From CAZUXY01 sp964624235 (GTDB lineage Bacteria; Spirochaetota; UBA4802; UBA5368), in the NCBI GenBank assembly GCA_964624235.1, contig CAZUXY010000035.1, positions 1-50,093 on the forward strand: 50,093 nucleotides of DNA. Direction: 5' to 3'. Shown in pieces: positions 7,809 to 16,072 of the stretch. The position numbers were made by a program, and so were the translations under genes. How positions within the stretch are numbered: the first letter of the stretch is position 1; every line of letters starts with the position of its first letter. The notes beneath the pieces are model-generated. The model was given only the letters and a program-made list of their open reading frames with translations, did not search any database and was not told the DNA's origin.

Positions 7809-8545
7809 GTTACACGCTCCACGATGAGTATCGTCCAGAGGACCCAGGTTTCAGCGAGTTCCACACAGGCGCCGAGAGTGTCGCCGGTAACGCCTCCCAG
7901 CTTCCTGTTTAAATACAGGTGCATTACCACCGGCACCGCGAGGGCGCTGCCGGCCGCGATGGATACCGTCACGGGATCAAGGGCCAGTGCGGGCATCGCC
8001 AGAACCAGTGCGGGAATGAACTCACGCGGACCGGTGTCGTTCACGAAACTTCCCAGGCCCTCTTCAACCCGGGCGTATCGCCCCAGGGAGGCGGCAAACA
8101 CCAGGGCCAGCCTGCCCGCCACCGGCGCGGATATCAGCGCCATAATAATATGCCGGTCCTCCAGGGAATAAAGCGCCGTGAGTTTCGCCATAAGCACCAG
8201 TACAACGGCCACGCCGCCGTTAGTACCCAGTCGTGAGTCCTTCATTATCTCCAGTATCCGTTCGCGGGGACGGTAGCTGAAAACCCCGTCAAAGGTATCG
8301 GCCAGACCGTCCAGGTGCAGCGCTCCCGTGATCAGCACCCACGCCGTCAGTGAAGCGAACAGGGCGGGCATCCCCGGCACGATCATTGAGGTGATGTAAT
8401 ATGAGCCCACCGCTACGGCGCCCACGGCACCACCCACCAGCGGCAGGTACTTCATCCCCCTTGCCAGCCGCTCTCTGGTGAAGGGGATCTCCACCGGGAT
8501 CGGGATGCGCGTCATGAACTGGAGTATGAATATGAATGTCTTCAT
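7805..8545 (-). CDS. cobS: adenosylcobinamide-GDP ribazoletransferase (cobalamin synthase)
   Basis: CobS is an integral inner-membrane enzyme that joins AdoCbi-GDP to alpha-ribazole (phosphate). This 246-residue protein shows the family motif HLDGLADTFDG at residues 77-87, with the conserved aspartates D79, D83 and D86, followed by MKDSRLGTNGG. It has about six hydrophobic helices and the N-terminal FMTRIPIP segment. It begins 60 bp after cobU and overlaps cobC by 4 bp, so it is translated within the same operon. Length and motifs are standard. Confidence 0.96.
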   Translation of the reverse strand: MKTFIFILQFMTRIPIPVEIPFTRERLARGMKYLPLVGGAVGAVAVGSYYITSMIVPGMPALFASLTAWVLITGALHLDGLADTFDGVFSYRPRERILEIMKDSRLGTNGGVAVVLVLMAKLTALYSLEDRHIIMALISAPVAGRLALVFAASLGRYARVEEGLGSFVNDTGPREFIPALVLAMPALALDPVTVSIAAGSALAVPVVMHLYLNRKLGGVTGDTLGACVELAETWVLWTILIVERVT

Positions 8546-8605
8546 GTGCCTTTTATTTACACCTGTCTGAATCCGCGGGCAGAACGCGCGGATTCGGATC
8601 CGCGC

Positions 8606-9163
8606 CTATTTTATTTTCAACGGTATCCCCGATACCATAAAATACACCTCATCGGCCGCTTCGGCAAGGCGCTGGTTTGCGCGGCCTACGTAATCGCGAA
8701 AATACCGTCCCAGCGGGTAAGGGGGCACCAGGCCCATGCCCAGTTCGTTGGAGACCACCACCACGGTGCCTTCGAATACACGCGCCGCGGCGATGAAACG
8801 GTCTATTTCGGCTATAATGTCTGCTTCCACCCGTTCGGCGGTTTCATGAGAAATGTTCTCCCATTCCAGATCGGTTTCCATCATTATGTTGGTGGTCATG
8901 ACCGTAAGGCAGTCCAGCAGTACCACGTCACAGGCGGCGGCTTCACGCAAAATACGGTCCAGCCCCCGGTATCCCTCGAAGGTGGCCCATTCTTTCGGAC
9001 GCCCGTTGCGGTGGCGTTCTATACGGGAGATCATTTCCTCATCGACCGCAACGGCGGTGGCAAGATAGGCGACGTTACGCCCATGTTCCATGGCCGTTTT
9101 CTCGGCAAAACGGCTTTTGCCGCTGCGGACGCCGCCGGTAATGAAAATAATCCTGCCTTTCAT
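8606..9163 (-). CDS. cobU: adenosylcobinamide kinase / adenosylcobinamide-phosphate guanylyltransferase
   Basis: CobU phosphorylates adenosylcobinamide and then transfers GMP to it, giving AdoCbi-GDP for CobS. The 185-residue protein begins KGRIIFITGGVRSGKS, with a P-loop at residues 10-17. It carries the ISRIERHRNGRPKEW motif whose histidine (H51) corresponds to the guanylylated histidine of known CobU proteins. A longer reading frame begins upstream at 9259, but I choose the ATG at 9161-9163. It overlaps the btuD stop as ATGA and gives the family's standard length. The product of CbiR, cobinamide phosphate, would enter at the second CobU step. Confidence 0.94.
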   Translation of the reverse strand: MKGRIIFITGGVRSGKSRFAEKTAMEHGRNVAYLATAVAVDEEMISRIERHRNGRPKEWATFEGYRGLDRILREAAACDVVLLDCLTVMTTNIMMETDLEWENISHETAERVEADIIAEIDRFIAAARVFEGTVVVVSNELGMGLVPPYPLGRYFRDYVGRANQRLAEAADEVYFMVSGIPLKIK

Positions 9164-9975
9164 CCGTTTTCGCCCTTCCGGTTGAATTTTTTTCGCACGT
9201 ATTCGGGGACCGGTATGGTGTAGGGCTTGCCGGTCTGGGGATTTTGCAGTACCACGCATACGGTATTGAACAACCGTTCGATAGTATCGTAGCGTATCAC
9301 TTCTTCCGGGGTACCGTCGGCGTAGACCCTCCCCTCCTTCAGGGCGATGATGCGGGTGCAGAAATTGGACGCCGTGTTTATATCATGCAAAATGGTGATC
9401 ACCGTGGTGCCGCTCCGGTGCAGGCTGTGGAGCACATCCATTATCTTCATGGTGTGATGAATATCCAGGTGAGCTATGGGCTCGTCCAGTAGTACAGTTT
9501 CGCGGTTCTGGGCCAGCGCCCGGGCCATAAACACCAGCTGTTTCTCACCTCCCGACAGCTCGGTGATCGCGCGTTCGTTGAGGGTGAGTATATCGGTCTC
9601 CGTGATGCTCCTTTCAACGATGGTCCGGTCCTCCGCGGATTCCCGTCGCCAGAAGCTCTGGAAAGGAAACCGTCCCAGCATCACGAAATCGTACACCCGG
9701 ATGGGGAGCAGGTTCTCCAGGGACTGGTGCACCACCGCCATGCGGCGGGAAAGTTCCCTGTTCCCGAACCCGCCCAGGGGGACCCCCTGGAAAAGCACCT
9801 CCCCCGCGGAAGGGACCAGGTTTCCCGTCAGGACTTTCATGAGGGTGCTTTTGCCGGCGCCGTTGGGCCCGATGATCCCGACGAACTCGTTGCGGCGGAG
9901 GTCCAGGTTGATGCCTTCCAGCACGATACGGTCGTCGTATCCCGCGCGCAGATTTTTCAGTTCATACAGCGTCAT
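9160..9975 (-). CDS. btuD: corrinoid ABC transporter ATP-binding protein
   Basis: This 271-residue ABC ATPase has Walker A GPNGAGKST at residues 36-44, signature LSGGE at 140-144 and Walker B VLLDEP at 161-166, then the H-loop in ILHDINT. It is of the FecE/BtuD type that pairs with FecCD-fold permeases. It overlaps btuC upstream and cobU downstream by 4 bp each, a tightly coupled operon. ATP hydrolysis would drive corrinoid transfer from the periplasmic binding protein through BtuC. Substrate is inferred from the riboswitch and neighbouring cob genes, since iron-siderophore systems have the same architecture. Confidence 0.9.
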   Translation of the reverse strand: MTLYELKNLRAGYDDRIVLEGINLDLRRNEFVGIIGPNGAGKSTLMKVLTGNLVPSAGEVLFQGVPLGGFGNRELSRRMAVVHQSLENLLPIRVYDFVMLGRFPFQSFWRRESAEDRTIVERSITETDILTLNERAITELSGGEKQLVFMARALAQNRETVLLDEPIAHLDIHHTMKIMDVLHSLHRSGTTVITILHDINTASNFCTRIIALKEGRVYADGTPEEVIRYDTIERLFNTVCVVLQNPQTGKPYTIPVPEYVRKKFNRKGENG

Positions 9976-10955
9976 GTCTCGATGCTCCTTTTCCTGAGCA
10001 GCAGCAGCAGGAAAAAGATCCCGCCCAGGAAACCCGTGATGATGCCGACGGGGATCTCATAGGGCGGCGCGATCGCGCGGCCCAGTGTGTCTGAAAACAC
10101 CAGGAACACCCCTCCCCCGAGAGCCGCGACGGGCAGCACCACGCCGTGGTTCGGACCGAAAATATAACGGACGGCGTGGGGGATAATGAGCCCCACGAAG
10201 CCTATCACTCCCCCCAGTGACACCGACAGGGCCGCCAGAAGCGCCGCCAGCCAGAAGATGTTCTTTATTTCCCAGGGACGCACCCCCAGGTTTTTGGCGA
10301 AGGATTCTCCGAAGGCGATGATATTGAGGTGGCGGTGATAGAAAAAGCTGATCGCGATCACCAGCGCCGTGAGGGGACCTATACTCCCCATCGCGTCGAA
10401 ACGCCCTATGGAGAGGTCACCCATCAGCCAGAAGAGCGCTTTGTGCACCTCCTGGGACTTGCTGACCGAAAAGAGCAGCAGCAGCGCCGAATGCAGTATG
10501 AAGCTCAGGGCGATGCCGCCCAGGATGAGGGCGGTGCTGCCGATGCGCACCCTGCGGGAAAGGAGAAAGACCAGAAAAATCACGGTGATACTGCCGCCGA
10601 AAGCGAGCAGCACTATGTACACACTTTGATTCAGAAGGATGATGGCGATCGACGCGCCGAAAGCGGCCCCTCCCGATACCCCGATGGTATAGGGTTCGGA
10701 CAGGGGATTTTTCAAAAGGGCCTGAAAGAGTACGCCGCTGACGGCCAGGGCCGCCCCGATGGTGAATGCCATGAGGATACGCGGCAGCCGCAGGCGGGTC
10801 AGGATCTCGTATTCCGGGCCGGGAATACGGTCCCAGAGCACCTCGAGGACCCTCGCGGGCGTGATAAAGGCGCTCCCCATGCAGAGGGAAGCAACGATCG
10901 CAAGCCCCCCCAGCACCGCCAGGATCGCGGTTTTTCGTGCCGTACTACCGCCCAT
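9972..10955 (-). CDS. btuC: corrinoid ABC transporter permease (FecCD/BtuC family)
   Basis: This 327-residue permease has about ten transmembrane helices and FecCD-family hallmarks. These are LRLPRILMAFTIGAALAVSG near the N terminus, LLKNPLSEPYTIGVSGGAAFG, and GVIGFVGLIIPHAVRYIFG before the last helices. Two copies would form the inner-membrane channel with BtuD. It overlaps the binding-protein gene by 11 bp and btuD by 4 bp. Corrinoid specificity follows from the riboswitch-controlled operon. Confidence 0.92.
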   Translation of the reverse strand: MGGSTARKTAILAVLGGLAIVASLCMGSAFITPARVLEVLWDRIPGPEYEILTRLRLPRILMAFTIGAALAVSGVLFQALLKNPLSEPYTIGVSGGAAFGASIAIILLNQSVYIVLLAFGGSITVIFLVFLLSRRVRIGSTALILGGIALSFILHSALLLLFSVSKSQEVHKALFWLMGDLSIGRFDAMGSIGPLTALVIAISFFYHRHLNIIAFGESFAKNLGVRPWEIKNIFWLAALLAALSVSLGGVIGFVGLIIPHAVRYIFGPNHGVVLPVAALGGGVFLVFSDTLGRAIAPPYEIPVGIITGFLGGIFFLLLLLRKRSIET

Positions 10956-11868
10956 GGTGTTCCGCCTTTTTGATTATGCCCGAAAGTATCTTCACCGAGG
11001 AGACGTAATCCGCCGGAGTGAAGGCGCAGAACGGATCATAGTGCACGTAGTAGACTTTCTTTTCTCGTATCGCCCGGATGGACGTGATTTTGTTATAGAG
11101 TTCGGACAGCATGTTCGCGCCGCCGTGTGCCATGGATATGATGATATCGGGATCGGTGCGCACCAGCGCTTCGGCCGATACCACCGGATAAGGTAGATCG
11201 AGTTCCCTGAACGCGTTGCGCCCGCCCGCGTCTTCTATTATGTTGTGCATATGAGAAATGCGTGTAACGGGGATGAGTGGGTCATGTGATACGAAAAAGG
11301 CGATAACGGGCGGTGAGGAAGGCTTGACGATCGAGTTCAGTTCGTGCCGGTACCGTTTCAGTTTTTCATCGGCGCGGTACTCGAGATTCATCATGCGGGC
11401 CAGGGAACGGTAATTGGTCTCGATAGCGCGGTAATTGTGGTTACGCGGGAAGGTGTAATAAGGCAGGCCCAGGTGGTGTATCTTCTCGATACGCTGTACG
11501 GTGCCGTCCTCACTGGATGAGAAGATCATGTCGGGCGCAAGGCTCACCAGGGTTTCCATGTTTATCTGTATCAGACTTCCCGTTACGGTCATCCCTTTTT
11601 TCGAGGCGAGATCGTCCCACGAGGTGACACCGACAATGCGTGCCTCCTCGCCCAGGTCGCGTATCTGCCGGCTGATCGCCGGGGAGAGGGACACGACGCG
11701 CCGTATTCCGGTTGTCGGGAGGGGCCGCACTTCAATGCGCTCATCGGTGAACAGGAAAATAAAAACTGCGGCAACAACCGTGGCGGGAAGCACCCGGATG
11801 AACCGGTCTGAGATCCTGTCGGTAATCCCGGAAACCGGAAGCGGTTGTGGTGTATTTGCGGTATTCAT
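10945..11868 (-). CDS. btuF: corrinoid ABC transporter substrate-binding protein
   Basis: This class III binding protein (Peripla_BP_2 fold) is about 307 residues with the start chosen here. It has RRVVSLSPAISRQIRDLG, IVGVTSWDD and the long linker-helix region, closing with KVYYVHYDPFCAFTPADYVS. A hydrophobic segment (VLPATVVAAVFIFLF, about residues 27-41) preceded by arginines is a signal anchor; there is no lipobox cysteine. The frame is open back to 12021, but a terminator hairpin at 11982-12003 lies inside that extension. Translation therefore most likely begins at the ATG at 11868. Its GGGGAGG lies only 1 nt away, an unusually short spacing, so the precise start is uncertain. It is the first gene behind riboswitch 2. 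Confidence 0.85.
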   Translation of the reverse strand: MNTANTPQPLPVSGITDRISDRFIRVLPATVVAAVFIFLFTDERIEVRPLPTTGIRRVVSLSPAISRQIRDLGEEARIVGVTSWDDLASKKGMTVTGSLIQINMETLVSLAPDMIFSSSEDGTVQRIEKIHHLGLPYYTFPRNHNYRAIETNYRSLARMMNLEYRADEKLKRYRHELNSIVKPSSPPVIAFFVSHDPLIPVTRISHMHNIIEDAGGRNAFRELDLPYPVVSAEALVRTDPDIIISMAHGGANMLSELYNKITSIRAIREKKVYYVHYDPFCAFTPADYVSSVKILSGIIKKAEHHGR

Positions 11869-11976
11869 GCCTCCCCGTGACGGAACAGGCTTCTTTGAAA
11901 AAAGCCCCGGTCCCATGCTGAATCTGTGTACCGGCGGTATTTTTCGGAGCGCCTGTAGTTTGCGGTATTGCTGAGG

Positions 11977-12003
11977 AAATGAAAAATCACGCCCGGGGCG
12001 TGA
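11977..12003 (-). terminator. intrinsic terminator between riboswitch 2 and btuF
   Basis: A perfect 7-bp stem (11987-11993 with 11997-12003; TCACGCC/GGCGTGA, 3-nt loop) is followed on the minus strand by TTTTTCATTT. It begins about 25-30 nt after the aptamer and precedes btuF, so it is the likely expression platform for B12-dependent termination. It also argues against any btuF start upstream of it. Confidence 0.78.
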
Positions 12004-12024
12004 AGCAGACAATGCAGACATGGA

Positions 12025-12165
12025 ACTGACTTTTGCCTACCAGTGCCCGATCCTCGAAGATACCCTGGTAATGGAGTGTCTGACTTAACCGGTTACGACT
12101 GCTCCGGAATCACAGTTGCGGGCCAGTGCGGGGTTCGCACCCGCTTCCTCCGATACGCATGGAAC
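12025..12165 (-). promoter_or_regulatory. cobalamin riboswitch 2 (upstream of btuFCD-cobUSC)
   Basis: On the minus strand the conserved blocks appear in order: GGAGGAAGCGGGTGCGAA, then GGCCCGCAACTGTGATTCCG, then AAGTCAGACACTCC. A distal arm reading TATCTTCGAGGAT matches that of riboswitch 1 almost exactly, so the two are the same subtype. It precedes the importer and nucleotide-loop genes and is followed by an intrinsic terminator. Boundaries are approximate. Confidence 0.92.
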
Positions 12166-12168
12166 TAT

Positions 12169-12208
12169 ATTATCCCATTAAAGGATAAATCTCAAGGTTT
12201 TTTGTCAA
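12169..12208 (-). promoter_or_regulatory. candidate promoter of the btuF operon
   Basis: Just upstream of riboswitch 2 on the minus strand are TTGACA (12203-12208), TTGAGA (12190-12195) and GATAAT (12169-12174). TTGAGA with GATAAT are 15 bp apart, and TTGACA pairs with TATCCT at 15 bp. Either arrangement would start the transcript at or shortly before the aptamer. The choice is not resolved by sequence alone. Confidence 0.4.
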
Positions 12209-12279
12209 CCGTATTCCGTCCCTGAACCTGTAGTTATCGGTTTTATTGTATCGGCCGGCGCAATTCTCCGTTCACCCTG

Positions 12280-13230
12280 TCAGAACCTGAAATACGACGC
12301 CGCCAGCGCAATGAAAAAGAATATCACCGAACCGGCGGTGATCAGTCGTATGGCGCCGGTAATGCGGTGTTTATCCAGTGTCTTCAGGGGATGTCCTATT
12401 GAAGGTTTGACGCTTTTTACTCCCGCATAGCGGTTCACGCCGCCAAGCTGTATCTCAAGCGCTCCCGCGGCCGCCGCTTCGGGATAGCCTGAATTTGGAC
12501 TGGGATGGTTGCGGCTGTCCTTTATCAGGGTCTTCAGGGCGCCCGCGGCGCTGAAACCGGGGAGGAGTGCCGCCGCCGTTATACAAAGGGCGGTCAGCCG
12601 GGCAGGGAGGTAATTTAACAGGTCGTCCATGCGGGCGGAAACCCAGCCGAACCTGTGATATCGTTCGTTGCGATAGCCGAACAGGGAGTCCAGGGTGTTG
12701 ACAGACCGGTACACGACGGCCCCGACGGGACCGAAAAGCAACGCGTAGAACAGAGGAGCGCATACGCCGTCCGAGCTGTTTTCGGCGATGCTTTCCACTG
12801 CCGCCCGGCTTATCTCCGCCTCATCCAGACCTTCGGTGTCGCGCCCCACCATCATGCCGACGCAACGACGCGCCCCGGCAAGGTCGCCCCTTTCCAGCGC
12901 ACGGTATACCGCCATGCCGTGCCGGCGCAGGTCGCCGAGGGCGATGGAAAAGTATAACGCCGCGACCGCGACCAGGTCACCGGCCGGCGGGCGGAGACGG
13001 TTGCCCAGATACAGCAGTACCCAGGCTGCGGCACCGCTTGCGGCCGCGGTGCCCAGCGCGGTAATGGCGCCTGCAAGGAAGGGCAGGGAGGGGAACGCCC
13101 AGCGTGTCAACTTCTCCATCGCTGTGGCCAGGGCCCCCATGGCCCTCACAGGGTGCGGTATCCGGCGCGGATCGCCGATTATAAGGTCCAGCATAAAAGC
13201 GATGAGCAGATGCGCGGCCGGCGGCATCAT
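12280..13230 (-). CDS. cbiB: adenosylcobinamide-phosphate synthase
   Basis: CbiB condenses adenosylcobyric acid with aminopropanol phosphate (or threonine-derived phosphate) to give adenosylcobinamide phosphate, at the inner membrane. The 316-residue protein has family motifs LLIAFMLDLIIGDPRRIPHP at the N terminus, GRDTEGLDEAEISRAAVESI, AENSSDGVCAPLFYALLFGP and NTLDSLFGYRNERYHRFGW. Several hydrophobic helices are visible. It overlaps cobD by 4 bp (ATGA), so the two are co-translated: CobD makes the aminopropanol phosphate used here. About 115 bp separate it from the riboswitch region downstream. Confidence 0.96.
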   Translation of the reverse strand: MMPPAAHLLIAFMLDLIIGDPRRIPHPVRAMGALATAMEKLTRWAFPSLPFLAGAITALGTAAASGAAAWVLLYLGNRLRPPAGDLVAVAALYFSIALGDLRRHGMAVYRALERGDLAGARRCVGMMVGRDTEGLDEAEISRAAVESIAENSSDGVCAPLFYALLFGPVGAVVYRSVNTLDSLFGYRNERYHRFGWVSARMDDLLNYLPARLTALCITAAALLPGFSAAGALKTLIKDSRNHPSPNSGYPEAAAAGALEIQLGGVNRYAGVKSVKPSIGHPLKTLDKHRITGAIRLITAGSVIFFFIALAASYFRF

Positions 13231-14291
13231 CCGAGGATTTCCTTTAATGCCGCGATGAGTCGGTTGTTTTCTTCAGGCAGGCGGACGGCGACGCGGAAAT
13301 ACCTGTCATCCAGTGCGGGTATATTGCCGCATACCCTTATGACCATACCGCGTTCCAGTAAGAGATCATAAAGATGACGCGCGTTCAGGCCCGGCTGTTC
13401 TGTTCGTACCAGCAAATAATTCGCCATGCCCCGGTAGACTTTAATGTACGGCAGTTTTCCCAGGGCTGCTGTCATCATGGTCCGTTCGGAAGAAATGAGG
13501 ATCCTGGTCTTTTCGGCATACTCGTGGTCCCGCAGAAGAAGCGGCCCCGCTCTCTGGGCGAAGGTGTTGACCGACCAGGGTATCAGCATACTTTTCAGGG
13601 TCCTGATGATCTCCCGGTCTCCCACCGCGTATCCCAGGCGCAGGCCGGGGATCGCGTAGAACTTGGTAAGAGACCTGAGCACCAGTACATTCCCGGGGCG
13701 CTCAACGACAAGGGAATCGGGATTGTCAGGAAAGTCTATAAACGCCTCGTCAATGATGAAAAATGTATTCGGGGAAACAGCCGCCAATCTCCGCAGTGCG
13801 GTTGCGTCCGCTGTTGCGCCCGATGGGTTTCCGGGTGTCCCCAGTATGACGATCTCGTTCCCGTGAAGTTTTGAGGCGATCTCATCGGTATCGGGAATGA
13901 AGTCTGTTTCCTCATTCAGGGGAAGCATTTCAACCTGAAGGCCCGCCGCGGTCGCCGCCCGCGGATAATCGACGTAGCAGGGTGCGGGAACCAGCGCCCG
14001 TTCTTTTCCCAGTACCCGTACCGCACAGAAAAGAAGTTCGGATGAACCGTTGCCGGCCGCTATCTCTTCAGGGTGTGCCGAGGTATGCGTCGCGACGGCT
14101 TCGGTGAATTCCGTGGAATCAGGGTCGGGATAATGAACCAGATGCGGGAGTGATTCGGCCATCACGCCGGCAAACCAGTGCGGCGGCCCCAGGGGGTTGA
14201 TGCTGGCGGAGAAATCCGTTAACCCCTCCACGGGCTGCTTTAGTTTCCTTGCGATGCTCCAGAGGTTACCGCCGTGCCTTTCAGTATCCAA
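13227..14291 (-). CDS. cobD: L-threonine-O-3-phosphate decarboxylase (class I/II aminotransferase fold)
   Basis: This 354-residue PLP enzyme opens with RHGGNLWSIARKL and DFSASINPLGPP, diagnostic of CobD-type decarboxylases. It carries TPGNPSGA, DEAFIDFPD and the PLP-lysine motif RSLTKFYAIPGLRLGY (K210). It supplies (R)-1-amino-2-propanol phosphate for CbiB, whose gene overlaps the end of this one. The start codon is TTG at 14291, with CGGAGAC about 8 nt upstream. No riboswitch is seen before it. It begins 116 bp after the metal-permease gene and might be read from that transcript or from its own promoter. A histidinol-phosphate aminotransferase is the main sequence alternative, excluded by context. 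Confidence 0.93.
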   Translation of the reverse strand: MDTERHGGNLWSIARKLKQPVEGLTDFSASINPLGPPHWFAGVMAESLPHLVHYPDPDSTEFTEAVATHTSAHPEEIAAGNGSSELLFCAVRVLGKERALVPAPCYVDYPRAATAAGLQVEMLPLNEETDFIPDTDEIASKLHGNEIVILGTPGNPSGATADATALRRLAAVSPNTFFIIDEAFIDFPDNPDSLVVERPGNVLVLRSLTKFYAIPGLRLGYAVGDREIIRTLKSMLIPWSVNTFAQRAGPLLLRDHEYAEKTRILISSERTMMTAALGKLPYIKVYRGMANYLLVRTEQPGLNARHLYDLLLERGMVIRVCGNIPALDDRYFRVAVRLPEENNRLIAALKEILG

Positions 14292-14407
14292 AAAGATGTC
14301 TCCGTTTCGATGGTGCTGTAACTCCCGTCACGAGTGTCCACCGTGGTCCTCTCCGTCGATGTTTAATATGCATTGAAACCGTAACATATACTCGGGTCAA
14401 CGATTAT

Positions 14408-15160
14408 TCATACATATGCTGATATCACCGACACCAGGGCGTGCGCAAATACCAGTGTATATCCCGTCGGCAGGTCAAAGAAGTACGATATGATAATGGC
14501 CAGCAGATTAATGATCACTCCGGCCATCCATGCCATCGGAACGGGATACTTGCTCAGTAGGGCGGGGCACCGTCGGGATGATGCCACCCTGAGTGCAAGA
14601 TATGCCGGCCCCAGCAGTATGGCGAACACCACCAGCACTCCCGCCATCTTGACCGAAGAGGTAACCGTTGCCGCGAAGGTAAGGAAAAAAAGCACTTCGT
14701 TCAGGGTGCCGCTGGTCCTTTTTTCGAAAAGCCATATACACAGGCCCAGCGCGCCATAGAGCAGAGCCACCGAGGCCACGTCACGCATTCTGGTAAACAG
14801 GATATCGTACGCCATGAGGTTCTGGAACTGCTCCATGCCGTGAGGTGATTTTGAAAGCAGAATGAAAACACCGGAAAGACCCAGCGCGTAGAGCAGACCG
14901 ATGACCGCTTCCGGGTAACTGGCTTTTTTTGTGGCATACGCGATAAGCAGACCCCCGAATACCGCGAAGCCCAGGGAAAATGGATACATATAAGCTCCCT
15001 CCATGGTCATGAGGGAAACAGCCGCCCCCAGCGCGGCCATCTGCCCTATGGCCAGGTCGGTAAAAATGATGCCCCGGCGGATAATGCGTATGCCAAAGTA
15101 CGAATGGATGCCCAGAAGCACCAGCGAAATGACGAAGGCCGGCAGGAGAATACTAATCAT
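14408..15160 (-). CDS. metal-ion ABC transporter permease (ZnuB/TroC, ABC-3 family)
   Basis: This 250-residue protein has about eight hydrophobic helices and ABC-3 permease features: FGIRIIRRGIIFTDLAIGQMAALGAA, a second-half helix with MAGVLVVFAILLGPAYLAL, and a C-terminal helix after DLPTGYTLVF. It forms the inner-membrane channel for zinc, manganese or iron. I choose the ATG at 15160, preceded by AGGAGG at 7 nt, not the longer frame from 15211. It overlaps the binding-protein gene by 8 bp. No ABC ATPase gene is adjacent, so the energising subunit must come from elsewhere. Confidence 0.88.
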   Translation of the reverse strand: MISILLPAFVISLVLLGIHSYFGIRIIRRGIIFTDLAIGQMAALGAAVSLMTMEGAYMYPFSLGFAVFGGLLIAYATKKASYPEAVIGLLYALGLSGVFILLSKSPHGMEQFQNLMAYDILFTRMRDVASVALLYGALGLCIWLFEKRTSGTLNEVLFFLTFAATVTSSVKMAGVLVVFAILLGPAYLALRVASSRRCPALLSKYPVPMAWMAGVIINLLAIIISYFFDLPTGYTLVFAHALVSVISAYV

Positions 15161-16058
15161 TGGTGAGCCTCCTGACAATCTCTTCGAACAGGGAATATAC
15201 ATCATTAACACCGCTGACGGCGTTCACGTCATGCGGGAGTACGATAACCCGTGCCTTGGTGCGATCAGCGACAAAATATGCGGGTTTCGATGAATTGAAC
15301 ACGTCCTGGATAATGCGTGGAATGTTTTTGTTTTTTATCAGGGCGATGATGATCTCCATATGCCGTGAGGTGGGTGGTATGCCGGGCAGGGGTTCCAGCG
15401 TCCCCTCCATGCGAATGCCGAAATGCTTAAAAAAATAGTCGAACTGCTTGTGGTACTGCACCACCATGGTGCCCTTGAGGGGCTTCATGCGGGCTTCCCA
15501 GTCTTTGCGGCGATTGTCCCAGTTTTGGACAAAACCCTCATAATTGGACCTGAAATACCCCGCCATGCCGGGCCGCAATTCACAGAGTTTGTTCATTATC
15601 GCACGGGCGATCAGGGGGATGTTGGAGGGGTCGAGATAGAAATGAGGATTCCCGGCCGGGTGCACATCGCCCTGGGCGCGGGAGATCGAGGAGGGAACGT
15701 CAATCAGCTTGACCGCGGTGGAGAGGTCGAGGAAGCCGCGGTTGCCGGGTTTGATCCCCGGATTCGCCGAATCGTTCAGCAACGGAGGAAGCCATCCAAG
15801 TTCGATCTGGGCGCCGTTGATGACCAGCAGGTCGGCCCGTCGCAGTTTGGCGATGTACGAGGGTCTAGGGACTACGTAGTGGGGATTCCAGTTCCCCACG
15901 GCCAGTTCGTTGACGCGGACCTCGCCCCTGCCGATGGTCTTTACAAGGTCTTTAATATAGGGGTACGTGGTGACTACGCGAATTTTTGCGCCTGCTTCCG
16001 CTACAAAAGCGACGGTAAGTATCGAAACCATGCACAGTATGAGGAAGTATTTTTTCAT
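15153..16058 (-). CDS. metal-ion ABC transporter substrate-binding protein (ZnuA/TroA family)
   Basis: This 301-residue periplasmic binding protein has a signal peptide (residues 1-24, ending EAGA). Its family metal-ligand histidines appear at H60 (NWNPHYVVPRPS), H139 (GNPHFYLDP) and H203 (QYHKQFDYF), with acidic residues near the C-terminal lobe. The long histidine-rich loop of classical ZnuA is absent, so zinc versus manganese cannot be settled by sequence. It follows the outer-membrane barrel gene by 14 bp (AGGAG before the ATG) and overlaps the permease gene. The operon context with an outer-membrane protein of the zinc-regulated type favours zinc. Confidence 0.9.
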   Translation of the reverse strand: MKKYFLILCMVSILTVAFVAEAGAKIRVVTTYPYIKDLVKTIGRGEVRVNELAVGNWNPHYVVPRPSYIAKLRRADLLVINGAQIELGWLPPLLNDSANPGIKPGNRGFLDLSTAVKLIDVPSSISRAQGDVHPAGNPHFYLDPSNIPLIARAIMNKLCELRPGMAGYFRSNYEGFVQNWDNRRKDWEARMKPLKGTMVVQYHKQFDYFFKHFGIRMEGTLEPLPGIPPTSRHMEIIIALIKNKNIPRIIQDVFNSSKPAYFVADRTKARVIVLPHDVNAVSGVNDVYSLFEEIVRRLTND

Positions 16059-16072
16059 CTGAATGCTCCTGA

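Noticed and set aside
8606..9259. Longer 217-codon version of cobU
   Set aside because: The extra 32 residues lie within btuD and show no conservation; the ATGA overlap start at 9163 gives the standard CobU length.
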